From Sphingobium sp. AP49 (GTDB taxonomy: Bacteria; Pseudomonadota; Alphaproteobacteria; Sphingomonadales; Sphingomonadaceae): DNA of 64,000 bases. Location: the NCBI RefSeq assembly GCF_000281715.2, contig NZ_CP124576.1, positions 3,045,501 through 3,109,500 of the forward strand, read 5' to 3'. The notes under the pieces are model-generated. The model made no database searches, had not been told where the DNA came from, and saw only the letters and a list, made by a program, of their open reading frames with translations. Numbering within the stretch: position 1 is the stretch's first letter; each line of letters starts with the position of its first letter. This document shows positions 10,543-19,705 of this stretch, in pieces. The position numbers and the translations under genes were made by a program.

Positions 10543-10874
10543 GCGATCAGCGCTCCACCGCCGAACGAGAAGAACGACAGGAAGAAGCTCGACGCGGCGA
10601 ACGCGATAGAAAGGCCGAACACGATCTGGATCAGCCGGCGCGAGCCGCCCGACGTGTCGCCGAACGCCAGCGTCAGGCCGGTCACGATGATAATGATGAC
10701 GGCGATGATCTTCGCTACCGGCCCTTCGATGCTTTCGAGGATCGACTGGAGCGGCGCTTCCCACGGCATCGACGAGCCGCCGGCATGGGCCGGAACGGAG
10801 AAGGTCAGCGCGATCACGCTGGCGGTGGCGGTGAGCATGGCGCGGCGTGCGCCATGCCGAAGGGCATGGATCAT
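10539..10874 (-). CDS. trbC: Conjugal transfer pilin TrbC (VirB2-like)
   Basis: A 111-residue propilin. The signal peptide ends near AHAGG (about residue 32). The mature part has two hydrophobic helices (about 52-68 with IIAVIIIIVTGLTLAFG, and 82-105) separated by a short polar loop, GDTSGGSRRLIQ, as expected for VirB2/TrbC. In related systems the pilin is trimmed and cyclised by a TraF-like S26 peptidase, and one is encoded at 19160-19705. It overlaps both neighbours by 4 bp. Confidence 0.93.
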   Translation of the reverse strand: MIHALRHGARRAMLTATASVIALTFSVPAHAGGSSMPWEAPLQSILESIEGPVAKIIAVIIIIVTGLTLAFGDTSGGSRRLIQIVFGLSIAFAASSFFLSFFSFGGGALIA

Positions 10875-11857
10875 GGCAGGTCTCCGGCTTGGGGGGTGGT
10901 GAGCGGTGCGAGGCGGTAGTCGCCAGTTGCGGGGTCGAGCCCATCGACGCGGGCCAGCTCGGTCAGGCGGCGTCCGTGCGCGTCGCGGACCAGCACGGCG
11001 ATCATGTCGATGGTCTCGGCGATTAGCGCGCGCGGGACCGTGACGACCGCCTCCTGGATGAGCTGCTCCATTCGGCGCAGCGCGCCGAGCGCAGTGCCGG
11101 CGTGGATCGTGCCGACCCCGCCGGGATGGCCGGTGCCCCAGGCTTTGATGAGGTCGAGCGCCTCGGCGCCGCGCACCTCGCCGATGGGAATGCGGTCGGG
11201 GCGCAGACGCAGCGACGAGCGGACCAGCTCGGACAGCGACACCACGCCATCCTTGGTCCGCATGGCGACAAGGTTAGGCGCGGCGCATTGCAGCTCGCGC
11301 GTATCTTCGATCAGGACGATGCGGTCGGTGGTCTTGGCGACTTCCGCCAATAGCGCGTTGACCAACGTGGTCTTGCCCGCGCCGGTGCCGCCCGCGACGA
11401 GGATGTTGGCGCGGCTCTCGACGCCGTGGTGCAACGCCTCAGCTTCGGCCGCCGACATGATCCCCGAAGCCGCGTAGTCGTCGAGCGTGAACACGGCGAC
11501 AGCGGGCTTGCGGATCGCGAAGGCCGGCGCGGCGACGACGGGCGGCAGCAACCCCTCGAACCGCTCACCTCCTTCCGGCAGCTCGGCCGAGACGCGCGGA
11601 GATCGGGCGTGAACCTCGATGCCGACATGGTGCGCGACTAGGCGGACGATGCGCTCGCCGTCGGCAGCGCTCAGCAGCTCACCCGTATTGCTGATGCCTT
11701 CGCCGAGCCGATCGAGCCACAGCCGGCCGTCCGGGTTCAGCATCACTTCGATGACGGCCGGATCGTCGAGCCAAGCCGCGATCGACGCGCCCAGCGCCGT
11801 GCGCAGCATCCGCGCGCTGCGTGTCTTGGCTTCGGATCGGATTGGCTGGACGGTCAA
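10871..11857 (-). CDS. trbB: Conjugal transfer ATPase TrbB (VirB11-like)
   Basis: A 328-residue hexameric secretion ATPase. The Walker A motif GGTGAGKT lies at residues 156-163. It is followed by the Asp box ([10 protein letters not shown]) and a Walker B-type region with [19 protein letters not shown], then [12 protein letters not shown], all typical of VirB11/TrbB. The N-terminal domain carries [13 protein letters not shown]. It is the first gene of the trb operon, so the promoter is probably in 11858-12157. The stop overlaps trbC. Confidence 0.96.
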   Translation of the reverse strand: MTVQPIRSEAKTRSARMLRTALGASIAAWLDDPAVIEVMLNPDGRLWLDRLGEGISNTGELLSAADGERIVRLVAHHVGIEVHARSPRVSAELPEGGERFEGLLPPVVAAPAFAIRKPAVAVFTLDDYAASGIMSAAEAEALHHGVESRANILVAGGTGAGKTTLVNALLAEVAKTTDRIVLIEDTRELQCAAPNLVAMRTKDGVVSLSELVRSSLRLRPDRIPIGEVRGAEALDLIKAWGTGHPGGVGTIHAGTALGALRRMEQLIQEAVVTVPRALIAETIDMIAVLVRDAHGRRLTELARVDGLDPATGDYRLAPLTTPQAGDLP

Positions 11858-12157
11858 GGATCGGCCCCTGGATTGGGCCGGGCGAACCGCCGCCCGGCGT
11901 CAGGAGCACATCAAGAGAGACAGAAACTCAGCCGACGCAACAGTCAGTCGAAGGCGTAGTAGTAGCGGCGGCAAATACGTGCCGGCGGCGATGATGACTT
12001 ATCGACCGTCTGCCATTCGCCTCCATCATACCGGGAGTGGTAACGTCGAATCAAAGTCCAGCGACGGAACTGCGGGTCGATTCGGAACGGCAGATGGAGC
12101 AGAAATTGGTGGTTTTCACGCCGGACCAACAAGGAAGCTGACATTCGAATTCTTGTG
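11858..12157. other. Intergenic stretch upstream of trbB
   Basis: About 300 bp between the trbB start and the end of the acetyltransferase gene. It should contain the trb operon promoter, but I see no clear promoter boxes. A 66-codon minus-strand frame (11944-12144, ending RRYYYAFD) is open, but its composition and the lack of a recognisable family do not support calling it a gene. Base composition shifts from GC-rich to lower GC across this stretch, which fits an insertion boundary. Confidence 0.4.
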
Positions 12158-12625
12158 TCAGGCTATCCATTTTGACATACGGTAATCGTGAATCATCACA
12201 CCGTTGATCGCGAATTCGTTTCGAGCTTCGAGAATGAAGCCGCGACGTTCAAAGAGACGGCGAGCGCCTTCGCTAGCCTCAACGAACAATAGCTTGATGC
12301 CTGCTTTTCTCGCGACAGTTTCTATCGCGGCGCAAATTCCTAACCCCACACCCACTCCGATCATATCAGGGCGGCAGTAAAGATGGTCCATGTGTCCGTC
12401 TGGTTCTAAATTGCCATAACCGACGGGTCGGCCGTCATTGTCTATCGCGACTAAGATTGTTCGATCTTGAGCTTGTTGCAAATACCTCTGGGGATCGGGC
12501 TTCGATGGGCTCCAAGCCCAAACCTGTTCGGCAGAATAGTCGCGAATACCAGCCTCATGGACGGATGCGTGAAACAGGGTTGCGAGCGAATCAGCGTCAA
12601 GGGGTTCAAACAGACGAATAAGCAT
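12158..12625 (-). CDS. GNAT-family N-acetyltransferase
   Basis: A 155-residue acetyl-CoA-dependent acyltransferase. It shows the GNAT order: N-terminal IRLFEPLDADSLATLFHASV, beta-strand VAIDNDGRPVGYGNLEPDG, the acetyl-CoA loop region MIGVGVGLGICAAIETVARKAG, and the late motif LFERRGFILEARNEFAING. The family member closest in feel is the YafP/ElaA-like group. The substrate cannot be read. It lies 12 bp from the O-methyltransferase gene on the same strand. Its GC content is visibly lower than that of the flanking trb/tra genes. Confidence 0.88.
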   Translation of the reverse strand: MLIRLFEPLDADSLATLFHASVHEAGIRDYSAEQVWAWSPSKPDPQRYLQQAQDRTILVAIDNDGRPVGYGNLEPDGHMDHLYCRPDMIGVGVGLGICAAIETVARKAGIKLLFVEASEGARRLFERRGFILEARNEFAINGVMIHDYRMSKWIA

Positions 12626-12637
12626 GAAAAGCTTCGA

Positions 12638-13318
12638 TCACTCGCGAACTATCGCCAGTGAAAATCCATCCCAACCCTTTTCACCGACGGTCTGAATCGC
12701 CGTTGCATCAAGGCGAGGCTCGCTCGCAATAATCTCAAGGAACTCGCGGACGCCCTTAACATTCGCGTCGTCACTGGCCGGATCGGCGACCGCTCCCCCA
12801 CGGACCACGTTATCGCCGACGATGATGGTGCCGGGGCGGGAGAGCTGAAGCGCCCAACGAATGTAATGCGGATTGTTGGGTTTGTCCGCATCAATAAAGA
12901 TCATGTCGAAGGGGGCAGCCAGCGTCGGCAGAATATCAAGCGCCTTACCGACATGGAGATCAATCACGTCGTTCAAACCGGCACGCTCGATGTTCCGGCG
13001 CGCTGCACCGGCATGCGTTTCGTTGAATTCTATCGTCACGACCTTACCGCCAGGAGGCAGCGCGCGGGCCATCCAAATCGTGCTGTAAGCGCCGAGCGTT
13101 CCGATCTCCAATATCCGTTTGGCGCCAACCATGCGAGCGAATAGGCCGAGCATCTTTCCCTGAGTGGCGGAGACGTCATGCGCGGGCAGGCCACTCGCGT
13201 CATTTTCTTTCAAGGTTGCGCGAAGGTGGTCATCCGTGGGAGCGAGCAGATCGGCAAAATATTCATCGACCTTTGACCAGCGTGTGGAATCGGCTGACGG
13301 ATAATCCGGAATGCGCAT
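12638..13318 (-). CDS. SAM-dependent O-methyltransferase
   Basis: A protein of about 226 residues in the class I O-methyltransferase (caffeoyl-CoA/catechol OMT) family. The SAM-binding motif ILEIGTLGAYSTIWMAR follows QGKMLGLFARM. FIDADKPNN supplies the metal-site Asp pair seen in this family, and GDNVVRGG matches the later conserved loop. The ATG at 13318 is preferred because a GGGAG site lies 5 bp upstream; the adjacent ATG at 13321 is the alternative. With the GNAT gene it forms a two-gene cargo unit inside the conjugation region. The substrate is unknown. Confidence 0.9.
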   Translation of the reverse strand: MRIPDYPSADSTRWSKVDEYFADLLAPTDDHLRATLKENDASGLPAHDVSATQGKMLGLFARMVGAKRILEIGTLGAYSTIWMARALPPGGKVVTIEFNETHAGAARRNIERAGLNDVIDLHVGKALDILPTLAAPFDMIFIDADKPNNPHYIRWALQLSRPGTIIVGDNVVRGGAVADPASDDANVKGVREFLEIIASEPRLDATAIQTVGEKGWDGFSLAIVRE

Positions 13319-13449
13319 CATATCTCCCTGCCATTCGAGTGTAACCAAGGGCCGCTAAGACGGCTATTGAGTAATGCTAAACCCGTATTGAACGTCGCCT
13401 GCTGGACGGTTTCCTGCGAGCGATCTTCAACCCGGTCCGAACTCTTTCA

Positions 13450-13875
13450 TCATTCTGCGTTGCCGATGGGCTTCGGCCAGACATCCTCGGGAATTTCATC
13501 GAACAGGCTCTTGCCGCTGGCGTATCGCCGACCGAGCGTCTCGATGAAACCCTCGTAGCGCTTGCGCCCCTTCACCTGCGCAGCCGCCTGATCCTCATCC
13601 GGCAGCGGCGGCGTCACGGACAGCCAGAAGCGGACGAACAACGCGAGCGCCTCGGTCGAAAGGCCCGTGTTGCGTTCAAGCCGCTGGACCTGACGCGACA
13701 GACGGTCGAGCCGTCGCGCAAAAGCGGCCTCCATCCGGTCGGCGCCGTCCGGCGACAGGTAGGACGCCACGGCAGCCTCCACGATCGCCGAGCGTGATAT
13801 GCGCCGCCGGATCGCCAGTTCGTCAACCTGTTTGGCGAGCGCGGGCGGGAAGTAGACGTTGAGCCGGGTCCGCAT
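13450..13875 (-). CDS. CopG/ribbon-helix-helix protein next to traG
   Basis: A 141-residue protein whose N-terminus (TRLNVYFPPALAKQVDELA, then SRSAIVEAAVASYL) is a ribbon-helix-helix DNA-binding domain. It is followed by a helical region (RLDRLSRQVQRLERN) and a C-terminal tail. Proteins of this type sit beside traG in related elements and probably act as a relaxosome accessory factor or an operon repressor. The start lies 9 bp after the traG stop. The exact role is inferred from position. Confidence 0.85.
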   Translation of the reverse strand: MRTRLNVYFPPALAKQVDELAIRRRISRSAIVEAAVASYLSPDGADRMEAAFARRLDRLSRQVQRLERNTGLSTEALALFVRFWLSVTPPLPDEDQAAAQVKGRKRYEGFIETLGRRYASGKSLFDEIPEDVWPKPIGNAE

Positions 13876-13884
13876 GGCGGCCTC

Positions 13885-15858
13885 CTACAGTTCGATGCCG
13901 TCGCCCGGATCGAGCGACGCCTGACGCGCAATGCCCTGCATCCGGCGGCGCACGGCCGCCTGCCGGGCCGCGTCGTCCTGCTCGTCATCGACGATCGAAA
14001 ACTCCTGCGCGGGCGGCGCGGTCGTCTCGGGCACAATGGCGACATGCTCGGGCAGCTCGGGCTCTCGGCGCAGGCCGCCATTGGCCGCATCTTCCGCATC
14101 GCGGACAATGCGCGCGACCTGCTTCGGATCGGCCGTCGCCTGCCGCCCTGTCCAATCGTCGGAGCGGATCGCGGCGGTGACGGACGTGGGCGGCGCTGCG
14201 ACCCGCTCGGCGAGCCGCCGGTCCTGAAAATAGCGAGCCTTTTTCGCCCGGATCGGATGGACGCCCGCCACCATGACGATCTCGTCGTAGGGCGGGAGCT
14301 GCATCACTTCGCCGGGGGTGAGGAGCTGCCGGGCGGTCTCCGACCGCGACACCATCAAATGCCCGAGCCACGGCGACAGGCGATGCCCGGCATAGTTCTT
14401 CATCGCCCGCATCTCGGTCGCGGTGCCGAGCGCATCGGACACGCGCTTGGCGGTGCGCTCGTCGTTGGTGGCGAAGCTCACGCGGACATGGCAGTTGTCG
14501 AGGATTGCGTTGTTCGGGCCGTAAGCCTTCTCAATCTGATTGAGCGACTGCGCGATCAGGAACGCTTTCAGTCCGTAGCCCGCCATGAACGCCAAGGCGG
14601 ACTCGAAGAAGTCGAGGCGGCCGAGCGCGGGAAACTCGTCCAACATTAGCAATACGCGATGGCGATTGCCCTTCGGGGTCAGCTCCTCGGTCAGCCGGCG
14701 CCCGATCTGGTTGAGGATGAGGCGGATCAGCGGTTTGGTCCGCGAGATGTCGCTGGGCGGCACGACCAGATACAGCGTTGCCGGCCGATCGCCCTCGACC
14801 AGATCCGATATGCGCCACTGGCAGGCCCGCGTGACCTGCGCCACGACGGGATCGCGGTATAGGCCGAGGAACGACATGGCCGTGCTGAGCACGCCTGACC
14901 GCTCGTTGTCGGATTTGTTCAGCAGCTCGCGCGCGGCGCTGGCGACGACGGGATGCACACCTGCTTCGCCTAAGTGCGGCGTAGCCATCATCGCCGCCAG
15001 CGTCTGCTCGATCGTGCGCGCCGGGTCGGACAGGAATCCGGCGACGCCGGCCAGGGTCTTGTCCGCCTCGGCATAGAGGACGTGGAGGATCGCGCCGACC
15101 AGCAAGCTATGGCTCGTTTTTTCCCAGTGGTTTCGGCGCTCCAGCGAGCCTTCGGGATCGACCAGAACGTCGGCGACATTCTGCACGTCGCGCACTTCCC
15201 ATTGGCCCCGCCGCACCTCCAGCAACGGGTTGTAGGCGGCCGACTCGGCATTGGTCGGATCGAACAGCAGCACGCGGCCGTGCCGCGCGCGAAAACCGGC
15301 GGTCAGCGTCCAGTTCTCGCCCTTGATGTCGTGGACGATCGCCGATGCTGGCCAAGTCAGCAGCGACGGCACGACCAGGCCGACGCCCTTGCCGCTTCGC
15401 GTCGGGGCGAAGCACAGCACATGCTCGGGACCGTCGTGGCGGAGATAGTCGCGGGCGAGCCTGCCGAGCACGACTCCGTTTGGCCCCAGCAACCCGGCCG
15501 CATGAACTTCGCGCTCGGTCGCCCAGCGCGCCGAGCCGTAAGTCTCGGCGTTCTTCAGCTCGCGCGCGCGCCACACCGACATGCCGATGGCGGCGGCGAT
15601 CGACACGAACCCGCCCGACGCGGCGATATAGGCGCCTGTCAGGAATATGTTGGGCGCATAGGCGTCGAAGCTGAACCACCACCAGAAGAAGGCGGGCGGC
15701 GGATAGACGCGCCAGCCGAACGCCACGAACCACGGCCGCCCCAGCTCGGGCTGGTAGGCGAGCGCGGCGGCGGTCCACTGCGTCGCGCCCCACACCCCAG
15801 CGAGCACGATCAGGAACACGATGATGATCTGGCCCCAGAGTATCTTGGTCGCGGACAT
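13885..15858 (-). CDS. traG: TraG/VirD4-type coupling protein
   Basis: A 657-residue inner-membrane ATPase that links the relaxosome to the Trb pore. Two N-terminal transmembrane segments (about residues 8-35 and 70-95) precede the Walker A motif PTRSGKGVG (about 152-160) and TWPASAIVHDIKGENW. The Walker B motif is LLMLDEFPALGRLDFFE. The motif NCHVRVSFATND and the late LTPGEVMQLPPYDEIVMVAG are standard for TraG. The family length is about 600-680 residues, so the protein is full length. It lies 15 bp after the relaxase stop. Confidence 0.96.
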   Translation of the reverse strand: MSATKILWGQIIIVFLIVLAGVWGATQWTAAALAYQPELGRPWFVAFGWRVYPPPAFFWWWFSFDAYAPNIFLTGAYIAASGGFVSIAAAIGMSVWRARELKNAETYGSARWATEREVHAAGLLGPNGVVLGRLARDYLRHDGPEHVLCFAPTRSGKGVGLVVPSLLTWPASAIVHDIKGENWTLTAGFRARHGRVLLFDPTNAESAAYNPLLEVRRGQWEVRDVQNVADVLVDPEGSLERRNHWEKTSHSLLVGAILHVLYAEADKTLAGVAGFLSDPARTIEQTLAAMMATPHLGEAGVHPVVASAARELLNKSDNERSGVLSTAMSFLGLYRDPVVAQVTRACQWRISDLVEGDRPATLYLVVPPSDISRTKPLIRLILNQIGRRLTEELTPKGNRHRVLLMLDEFPALGRLDFFESALAFMAGYGLKAFLIAQSLNQIEKAYGPNNAILDNCHVRVSFATNDERTAKRVSDALGTATEMRAMKNYAGHRLSPWLGHLMVSRSETARQLLTPGEVMQLPPYDEIVMVAGVHPIRAKKARYFQDRRLAERVAAPPTSVTAAIRSDDWTGRQATADPKQVARIVRDAEDAANGGLRREPELPEHVAIVPETTAPPAQEFSIVDDEQDDAARQAAVRRRMQGIARQASLDPGDGIEL

Positions 15859-15873
15859 GGATGTCTCCTGTTT

Positions 15874-17634
15874 TCAGATGCCGAGGCCGCGCTTGCGGCT
15901 CAGCGTCCAGTCGATGCCGCCGCCGGCGCGGACGACTCCCGACACCTGACGGCCAAGCTGCTGTTCGAGGGTGCTGGCCCACGGCACGAGCCGGAAGCCG
16001 AGCCCGTCGTCGATCATGGCGAAGCGGCCGGACGCGAGCGTGAGGCGCTGGCGCACGACGCCGGCGATCTTTTCGCCGGTGACGGCGGGTCGATAGGCAA
16101 GCCCGGTCTCGCCCGCGATCTTCGCGGCAACCGCGTCCAACTCGCGCTTACGGAGCGTGTCGAGCATCCCGCGCTCGAACACCGTCCGCTCGCCGAAGCG
16201 GCGGGCCAGCCCTTCCTTGACGAGATGGTCGGTGCGCGCGTCCATCGCGCGCCGCACCTCCGCGCCGAACCCGCCATCGGCGACGCTTGCGCCGCGCTCG
16301 ATCAGCCTGTGGTCCAGCCAGGTCGCGCCGGGCGCTTTGACCTGCGCGGCGAGGTCGAGATCCGATCGCGTGGCGAGCAGGAGGGTCGGCCTCTCTTCGC
16401 CAGGCCGGTCGACGCCGCGCAGCTCGACGATGGCGCCGAGCTTGGGGCTATGCTCCAGCGCCTCGATGCCGGGCAGCCGGACATGGTGGGTGCGGCCGTC
16501 CGTGCCGTCGATCACGACATAGGCCGCGCCATACAGCTCGTCATGCAAACCCTTGTCGATCAGCCGACCCGCGATCGGCTTCTGGGGCGCGCTAGTGACG
16601 ACGGCGTAGCTGTCGAGCGGCCGGTCCTGACCATGCTCACGCAGCGCCGCGCCGATCGTGCGAATGATGTCGCCGCGCGTGCCCAGCTCGCGCAGCTTCG
16701 CCGCCGCACCTTCCGCGACCGCCCACTGGCCGGTATCCCCTTCGGCTGCGAGCCCCATCGTTTCCAGATGCTGCAACCGCCCGACCATCAGGCGGCGGAG
16801 CCGCGGATCGTCGGGGCCGGGCCGCTCGGGGCGCAGGTCGATCACGCCCAGCTCGTCGGCGGAATGCTGGATCTCAGAATCGAGCCGAGTCCAGCGTTCC
16901 GCCGTCACCTCGCGGTCGAGCGCGCGCTGCACCTCATTCTCGGGCTTCGGCCCTAGTTCGGCGAAGGCCAGGTCTTGCGCGCGCGAGCGGAGATTGTGGC
17001 TGATGTAGTCGCGGGAGATGACGAGATCGGCACCCTGATCGGTAACGCCGCGCACGAGCAAGTGGACATGCGGATTGTCGGTGTTCCAGTGATCGACCGC
17101 GACCCAATCGAGCCGCGTACCCAGGTCCGCCTCCATCTGCCGCATCAGGTCGCGGGTGTATTCGCGCAGGTCGGTCAGCTCGGCGGCATCCTCCGGCGAT
17201 ATGATGACGCGGAAATGGTGCCGGTCATCCTTGCACCGCTCGGTGAAACCGCGATCGTCTGCGTTGTCGCCGGCCGCGTCGAACATCCGCGTCGGCGAGC
17301 CGTCGCGGGTGACGCCTTCGCGCTTCAAATAAGCGACGTGCGCGGATAGCGGCGCCGAGCGCCGGCCGCCCCGGCTGCGGGTGGTCACGGGCAGCATCTT
17401 GACCATCACGCGCCGGCCCGAGCCGAACAGGCGGCTGCGGGCGAAAGCGGTGCGTCCCCGGCCGAAGGTCGATTGCGCGCCCCGGCGCGCCCCGCTGGCG
17501 CCGCCACGTCGGCCGCCGCTATGGATCGCGGCGACGCGGAGCACCTCGGCGACCAGACCACGGGCATTGCGGCCCTGCGCCTTGCTGCGCTTGGCCTTGC
17601 CCGGCCGGACGCGGAACTCGCCGTCATCGCTCAC
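15874..17634 (-). CDS. Relaxase/mobilisation nuclease with DUF3363 domain
   Basis: A relaxase of about 586 residues that should nick oriT and lead the strand into the recipient. The N-terminal catalytic domain has DRHHFR (His139, His140) and the metal-binding NPHVHLLVRG (His189, His191), with Tyr102 and Tyr159 as candidate catalytic tyrosines. The C-terminal DUF3363 domain (about 260-586) includes QHSADELGVIDLRP and ATWLDHRLIERG. I chose the GTG at 17634 because VSDDGEFRVRPGKAKR resembles the usual start of this family. An ATG further in (at residue 77) would truncate it. The frame stays open to 17919. Confidence 0.93.
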   Translation of the reverse strand: MSDDGEFRVRPGKAKRSKAQGRNARGLVAEVLRVAAIHSGGRRGGASGARRGAQSTFGRGRTAFARSRLFGSGRRVMVKMLPVTTRSRGGRRSAPLSAHVAYLKREGVTRDGSPTRMFDAAGDNADDRGFTERCKDDRHHFRVIISPEDAAELTDLREYTRDLMRQMEADLGTRLDWVAVDHWNTDNPHVHLLVRGVTDQGADLVISRDYISHNLRSRAQDLAFAELGPKPENEVQRALDREVTAERWTRLDSEIQHSADELGVIDLRPERPGPDDPRLRRLMVGRLQHLETMGLAAEGDTGQWAVAEGAAAKLRELGTRGDIIRTIGAALREHGQDRPLDSYAVVTSAPQKPIAGRLIDKGLHDELYGAAYVVIDGTDGRTHHVRLPGIEALEHSPKLGAIVELRGVDRPGEERPTLLLATRSDLDLAAQVKAPGATWLDHRLIERGASVADGGFGAEVRRAMDARTDHLVKEGLARRFGERTVFERGMLDTLRKRELDAVAAKIAGETGLAYRPAVTGEKIAGVVRQRLTLASGRFAMIDDGLGFRLVPWASTLEQQLGRQVSGVVRAGGGIDWTLSRKRGLGI

Positions 17635-17872
17635 GGCCGGGGCGCTTTCGGCCGCAAACGGCCTGTGGTGCCGTTGGAGCCGTTGTGTTTGCTGGATTTT
17701 TCCTTCCGCGCGGCACGCGCGCCGACCGACGCCCCCGCGTGAAGCCACGGAAAAGCCTCGGCTTTTTGGCTGAACGGGGCGCTGCTTATATCTTGCCCTC
17801 GTCTGTCCCTGCCGTTTTCCTTCTCCCCAGCCACTCTTCTGCTTCGGACGGATGAAGGGAGCGACAGGCCGA

Positions 17873-18784
17873 TCATTGCGGTCGGCCCGCGCGGGCGCGG
17901 GGCACGAACAGCGTATCACGCGCTACATTCGGCGACGGATCGGTCGTGCGACCGCCGTCAGATTCTACACTGCCCGAGGGCGTTTCCGGCGCGGGTTCGC
18001 CGCTGCCGGACTGCACGCCAACTGCATCTGATGCGCCGCTCCCCGTGCGGACAAACAACGCGGCGCGACGCCAGGCGAACGGATCAGGCGGCACGCTTAA
18101 CGCCACCTGCACAGCGCCCGATCCGCCAGTGATCGGCGCGAGCTGCGCAAGATAGCCGACCGTCTCAGCGGGCAGCGGACGGCCGCGCGACACGAAGTCG
18201 TCGTAGCGGCCCGGTCCCACATTATAGGCTGCCAACATCGCGCTGGCGTTACCGTATCGGTCGTGCATCTCGCGCAGGTAGGCCGTGCCCGCCATGATGT
18301 TGTCGCGCAGGTCGAACGGATCGGGACCGAGGCCGTAGCGAGCGCGCAGCGCCGCCCAGGTCGCAGGCATGATCTGCATCAAGCCCATCGCCCCGGCGCG
18401 CGAGACGGCGCGGGAATCGCCGCCGCTCTCGACGCGCATCACCGCCCATATCCACGCTTCGGGGATACCGAACCGGCGTGCGGCCTCGGCGACATGACCG
18501 GAGTAAGGATGGACGGCCGCCGATCGCGCGGCCGGCATATCCTGTGCCATCGCCGGAGCAGACATAGCGCCGCCGGACAGCAGGACGACGGCAACGGCGA
18601 TCGCCGATCCAACTCCGCTCCGCCGCCAGCCTGCCAGCGTGCTCGCTGCGGTAAAGGGTGCGCGCGAAGCGCCGGCCCTTGGCCGCCCTTGACCTTCGCT
18701 GCGCGCCCCGGCCGGCCTGCAACCGAGCGGGACGAAGGGATGAGACGGCCTATCCGCGAACAAAGGGATGATAGCGAAGCGCAC
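17873..18784 (-). CDS. Lytic transglycosylase (SLT domain), conjugation-associated
   Basis: A VirB1-type muramidase that opens peptidoglycan for the mating pore. The SLT domain has the catalytic Glu in AVMRVESGGDS, then GAMGLMQIMPATW, NIMAGTAYLREM and MLAAYNVGPGRY. A hydrophobic stretch ending at APAMAQD is a likely signal peptide. The start is uncertain: a GTG at 18784 sits 4 bp after the DUF736 stop and gives 303 residues, but it leaves about 55 residues before the hydrophobic stretch. A start nearer the signal peptide would need an unusual codon. The C-terminal tail after about residue 230 is low in complexity. Confidence 0.88.
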   Translation of the reverse strand: MRFAIIPLFADRPSHPFVPLGCRPAGARSEGQGRPRAGASRAPFTAASTLAGWRRSGVGSAIAVAVVLLSGGAMSAPAMAQDMPAARSAAVHPYSGHVAEAARRFGIPEAWIWAVMRVESGGDSRAVSRAGAMGLMQIMPATWAALRARYGLGPDPFDLRDNIMAGTAYLREMHDRYGNASAMLAAYNVGPGRYDDFVSRGRPLPAETVGYLAQLAPITGGSGAVQVALSVPPDPFAWRRAALFVRTGSGASDAVGVQSGSGEPAPETPSGSVESDGGRTTDPSPNVARDTLFVPRARAGRPQ

Positions 18785-18788
18785 GGGC

Positions 18789-19124
18789 TCAGTCCTGCTC
18801 GCGCGACTTCGGCTGGCGGTTCCAGCGCAGCGACCAAGCCGACTTGTCGCTGCCGTTCTGGAACAGCGCGGCGCGGATCGGCTGAGGGAAGCTGGGATCG
18901 TCGATGCGCAGCGAGACGTAATCCCCGGCGCGCTCGCCGCTCTCGTTCCAGCCGGCGCCGATCTCCGGGCCTTCACCATCGTCGCCGCGGTGGACGCGCC
19001 AGTCGGGCGCGTTGTCGGCATCGCTCAGCTCGGCCGGAACGATCGAGATTCGTATGTCGAGCGTCGCCGTCTCGATAATGCCTTCGTAGCCGTTGGCGGT
19101 GCGGAAGAAGCTGCCGATCTGCAT
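18789..19124 (-). CDS. DUF736 family protein (first copy)
   Basis: A 111-residue protein of the DUF736 family, small single-domain proteins common on alphaproteobacterial conjugative elements. Family features visible are IGSFFRTANGYEG near the start, APDWRVHRGD, EIGAGWNESGERAGDYVSLRIDDP and AALFQNG. The start at 19124 has a strong AAAGGAG site. It lies between the peptidase and transglycosylase genes. A second, diverged copy is encoded at 23498-23797. No biochemical role is known to me. Confidence 0.9.
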   Translation of the reverse strand: MQIGSFFRTANGYEGIIETATLDIRISIVPAELSDADNAPDWRVHRGDDGEGPEIGAGWNESGERAGDYVSLRIDDPSFPQPIRAALFQNGSDKSAWSLRWNRQPKSREQD

Positions 19125-19159
19125 GATGATCTCCTTTGGGTTGGCAGTTGAAAAGCGGG

Positions 19160-19705
19160 TCAGCGCCAGGTGAGCGGCGCGGTCGGGGAGTCGCGGGTCA
19201 GGATCGGGACGGCGCCGCCAAGCACGGCCGAGGTGGGCAGCGGACCGAAATAGCGCCCATCCATGCTGTCCGCGTGTTCGGGGTTGAGCATCAGCAGCTC
19301 GCCGGCGCGAAGCGTGCGGCACCCCTGCCAGACCGGCAGCGGACGGCCCCGGCCGTCACGCTGCCGGGCGACGACGACGGGCCGCCCATCGACGCTCACT
19401 ACTGCGTTGATGCGGCACACGCTCTGCCCCGGCCGTGCCGCGACATGCTTCAACAGCGGCACGCGCTCGCCGAGATAGCCGCGCTCCGCCAGCCAGCGCG
19501 CCAGGGTCGGTGGCGGCGTCACGGCGACCAATGCACCGTTCGGCGGATCGGGAAGCGGCTCGATCCGGTAGACCCCGATCGGCGCGCTCGCGCTGGCGTT
19601 CCAGACTATGCGCGGGAGCGGATCGAATACCGCCACGGCGAGGAACGACGCGCCGAACAGCGACGCGGCGGAGGCCGTCGCAATGGCCCATCCACGGCGG
19701 GTCAT
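19160..19705 (-). CDS. traF: S26-family signal peptidase, TraF-like
   Basis: A 181-residue membrane-bound serine protease that in RP4-type systems processes and cyclises the TrbC pilin. One N-terminal transmembrane helix (about residues 8-27) is followed by the S26 motif NASASAPIG with catalytic Ser40. The general-base Lys86 lies in PLLKHVAARPGQ. The C-terminal box has LMLNPEHADSMDGRYFGPLP. It overlaps the DUF2840 stop by 4 bp. The substrate assignment is from the TraF family and the presence of trbC in the window. Confidence 0.92.
   Translation of the reverse strand: MTRRGWAIATASAASLFGASFLAVAVFDPLPRIVWNASASAPIGVYRIEPLPDPPNGALVAVTPPPTLARWLAERGYLGERVPLLKHVAARPGQSVCRINAVVSVDGRPVVVARQRDGRGRPLPVWQGCRTLRAGELLMLNPEHADSMDGRYFGPLPTSAVLGGAVPILTRDSPTAPLTWR

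Noticed and set aside
11944..12144. A 66-codon minus-strand frame between trbB and the acetyltransferase
   Set aside because: No recognisable family and no convincing ribosome site; kept only as a note in the intergenic entry.
14974..16956. A 660-codon plus-strand open frame opposite traG and the relaxase
   Set aside because: It is an antisense shadow of two well-supported genes in GC-rich DNA and has no domain features.
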